Source: an uncultured Myxococcales bacterium (GTDB taxonomy: Bacteria; Myxococcota_A; Bradymonadia; UBA4248). From it: 32,207 nt of DNA. Below, in pieces: positions 32,072 through 32,207 of the stretch (its first letter is position 1; every line of letters starts with the position of its first letter). The stretch lies in assembly GCA_945875805.1 (NCBI GenBank), contig CAMCLY010000013.1, positions 1-32,207 of the forward strand, in the 5' to 3' direction. The notes below the pieces were generated by a model, which saw only the letters and a program-made list of their open reading frames with translations, had not been told where the DNA came from and did no database searches. The position numbers and the translations under genes were made by a program.

Positions 32072-32207
32072 TGTTTTTTTTTTTATGTGTGTGGGGGTTA
32101 ATTTTTTTTTTACGTTTTGTTTTTTTGTTGTTTTTGTTTTTAATTTTTATGCTAAAATTTTAAAATAAAATGTTGCTAAAAAATTATTGTCTATTAAAAT
32201 TTTACCG
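32072..32207. other. Extremely AT-rich tail, no gene seen
   Basis: The last ~135 bases after coaBC are dominated by T-runs and A-runs; by hand count 32101-32207 has about 16 G or C in 107 bases. There is no stem-loop typical of a terminator and no recognisable gene. It differs sharply from the rest of the window. Confidence 0.7.

Overview
This 32.2 kb window reads as a piece of chromosome from a Gram-negative, predatory- or social-type deltaproteobacterium, most likely Myxococcota or the related Bradymonadia. That assignment is inferred from gene content. It rests on outer-membrane barrel proteins, lipoproteins with bacterial lipoboxes, a Ser/Thr kinase fused to an AAA ATPase, two PP2C phosphatases, a protein with choice-of-anchor-D/ASH repeats, and very Cys-rich modular surface lipoproteins. 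No plasmid, phage or CRISPR genes are visible, and I recognised no tRNA or rRNA.

Layout. 149-3646 (minus): a stand-alone PP2C phosphatase and a large secreted protein with a C-terminal barrel-like domain. 3901-7976 (plus): a charged coiled-coil secreted protein and a Cys-repeat lipoprotein with its own good sigma70-type promoter. 8124-11263 (plus): recN and a membrane-anchored M23 peptidase. 11416-18772 (plus): a kinase-AAA protein, an isolated rplC with a terminator, and a membrane-bound PDZ/multi-TM/degenerate NtrC-like regulator. 18864-21027 (plus): a small PHA-system protein and a DUF1302-like outer-membrane protein. 21115-23890 (minus): a conserved hypothetical and an ASH-domain lipoprotein. 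24201-32071 (plus): a pseudokinase-like/PP2C fusion, a secreted hypothetical, a giant lipoprotein of about sixteen six-Cys modules, and coaBC. The last ~135 bases are extremely AT-rich.

How the genes fit together. The recognised housekeeping functions are recN, rplC, coaBC and the M23 peptidase. The rest falls into two themes: phospho-signalling (a kinase, a phosphatase, a pseudokinase-phosphatase fusion, a membrane AAA regulator) and cell-surface proteins (two Cys-repeat lipoproteins, an ASH lipoprotein, two predicted barrel proteins, secreted hypotheticals). Most genes look individually transcribed, with intergenic gaps of 45-400 bp.

The most striking structure is between genes. A family of palindromic elements recurs in at least nine intergenic sites. 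Each has a TAT...ATA stem, a single unpaired C (or G on the other strand) just outside it, and in the fullest copies a GGGGGTAG foot and a G-run/C-run hairpin. Stem sequence differs between copies while pairing is kept, and one copy doubles as an intrinsic terminator. The architecture resembles REP elements mobilised by RAYT (Y1/HUH) enzymes. In addition, plus-strand GC skew reverses inside the giant lipoprotein gene near 28.9-29.5 kb, which fits a replication terminus or an assembly/rearrangement junction.
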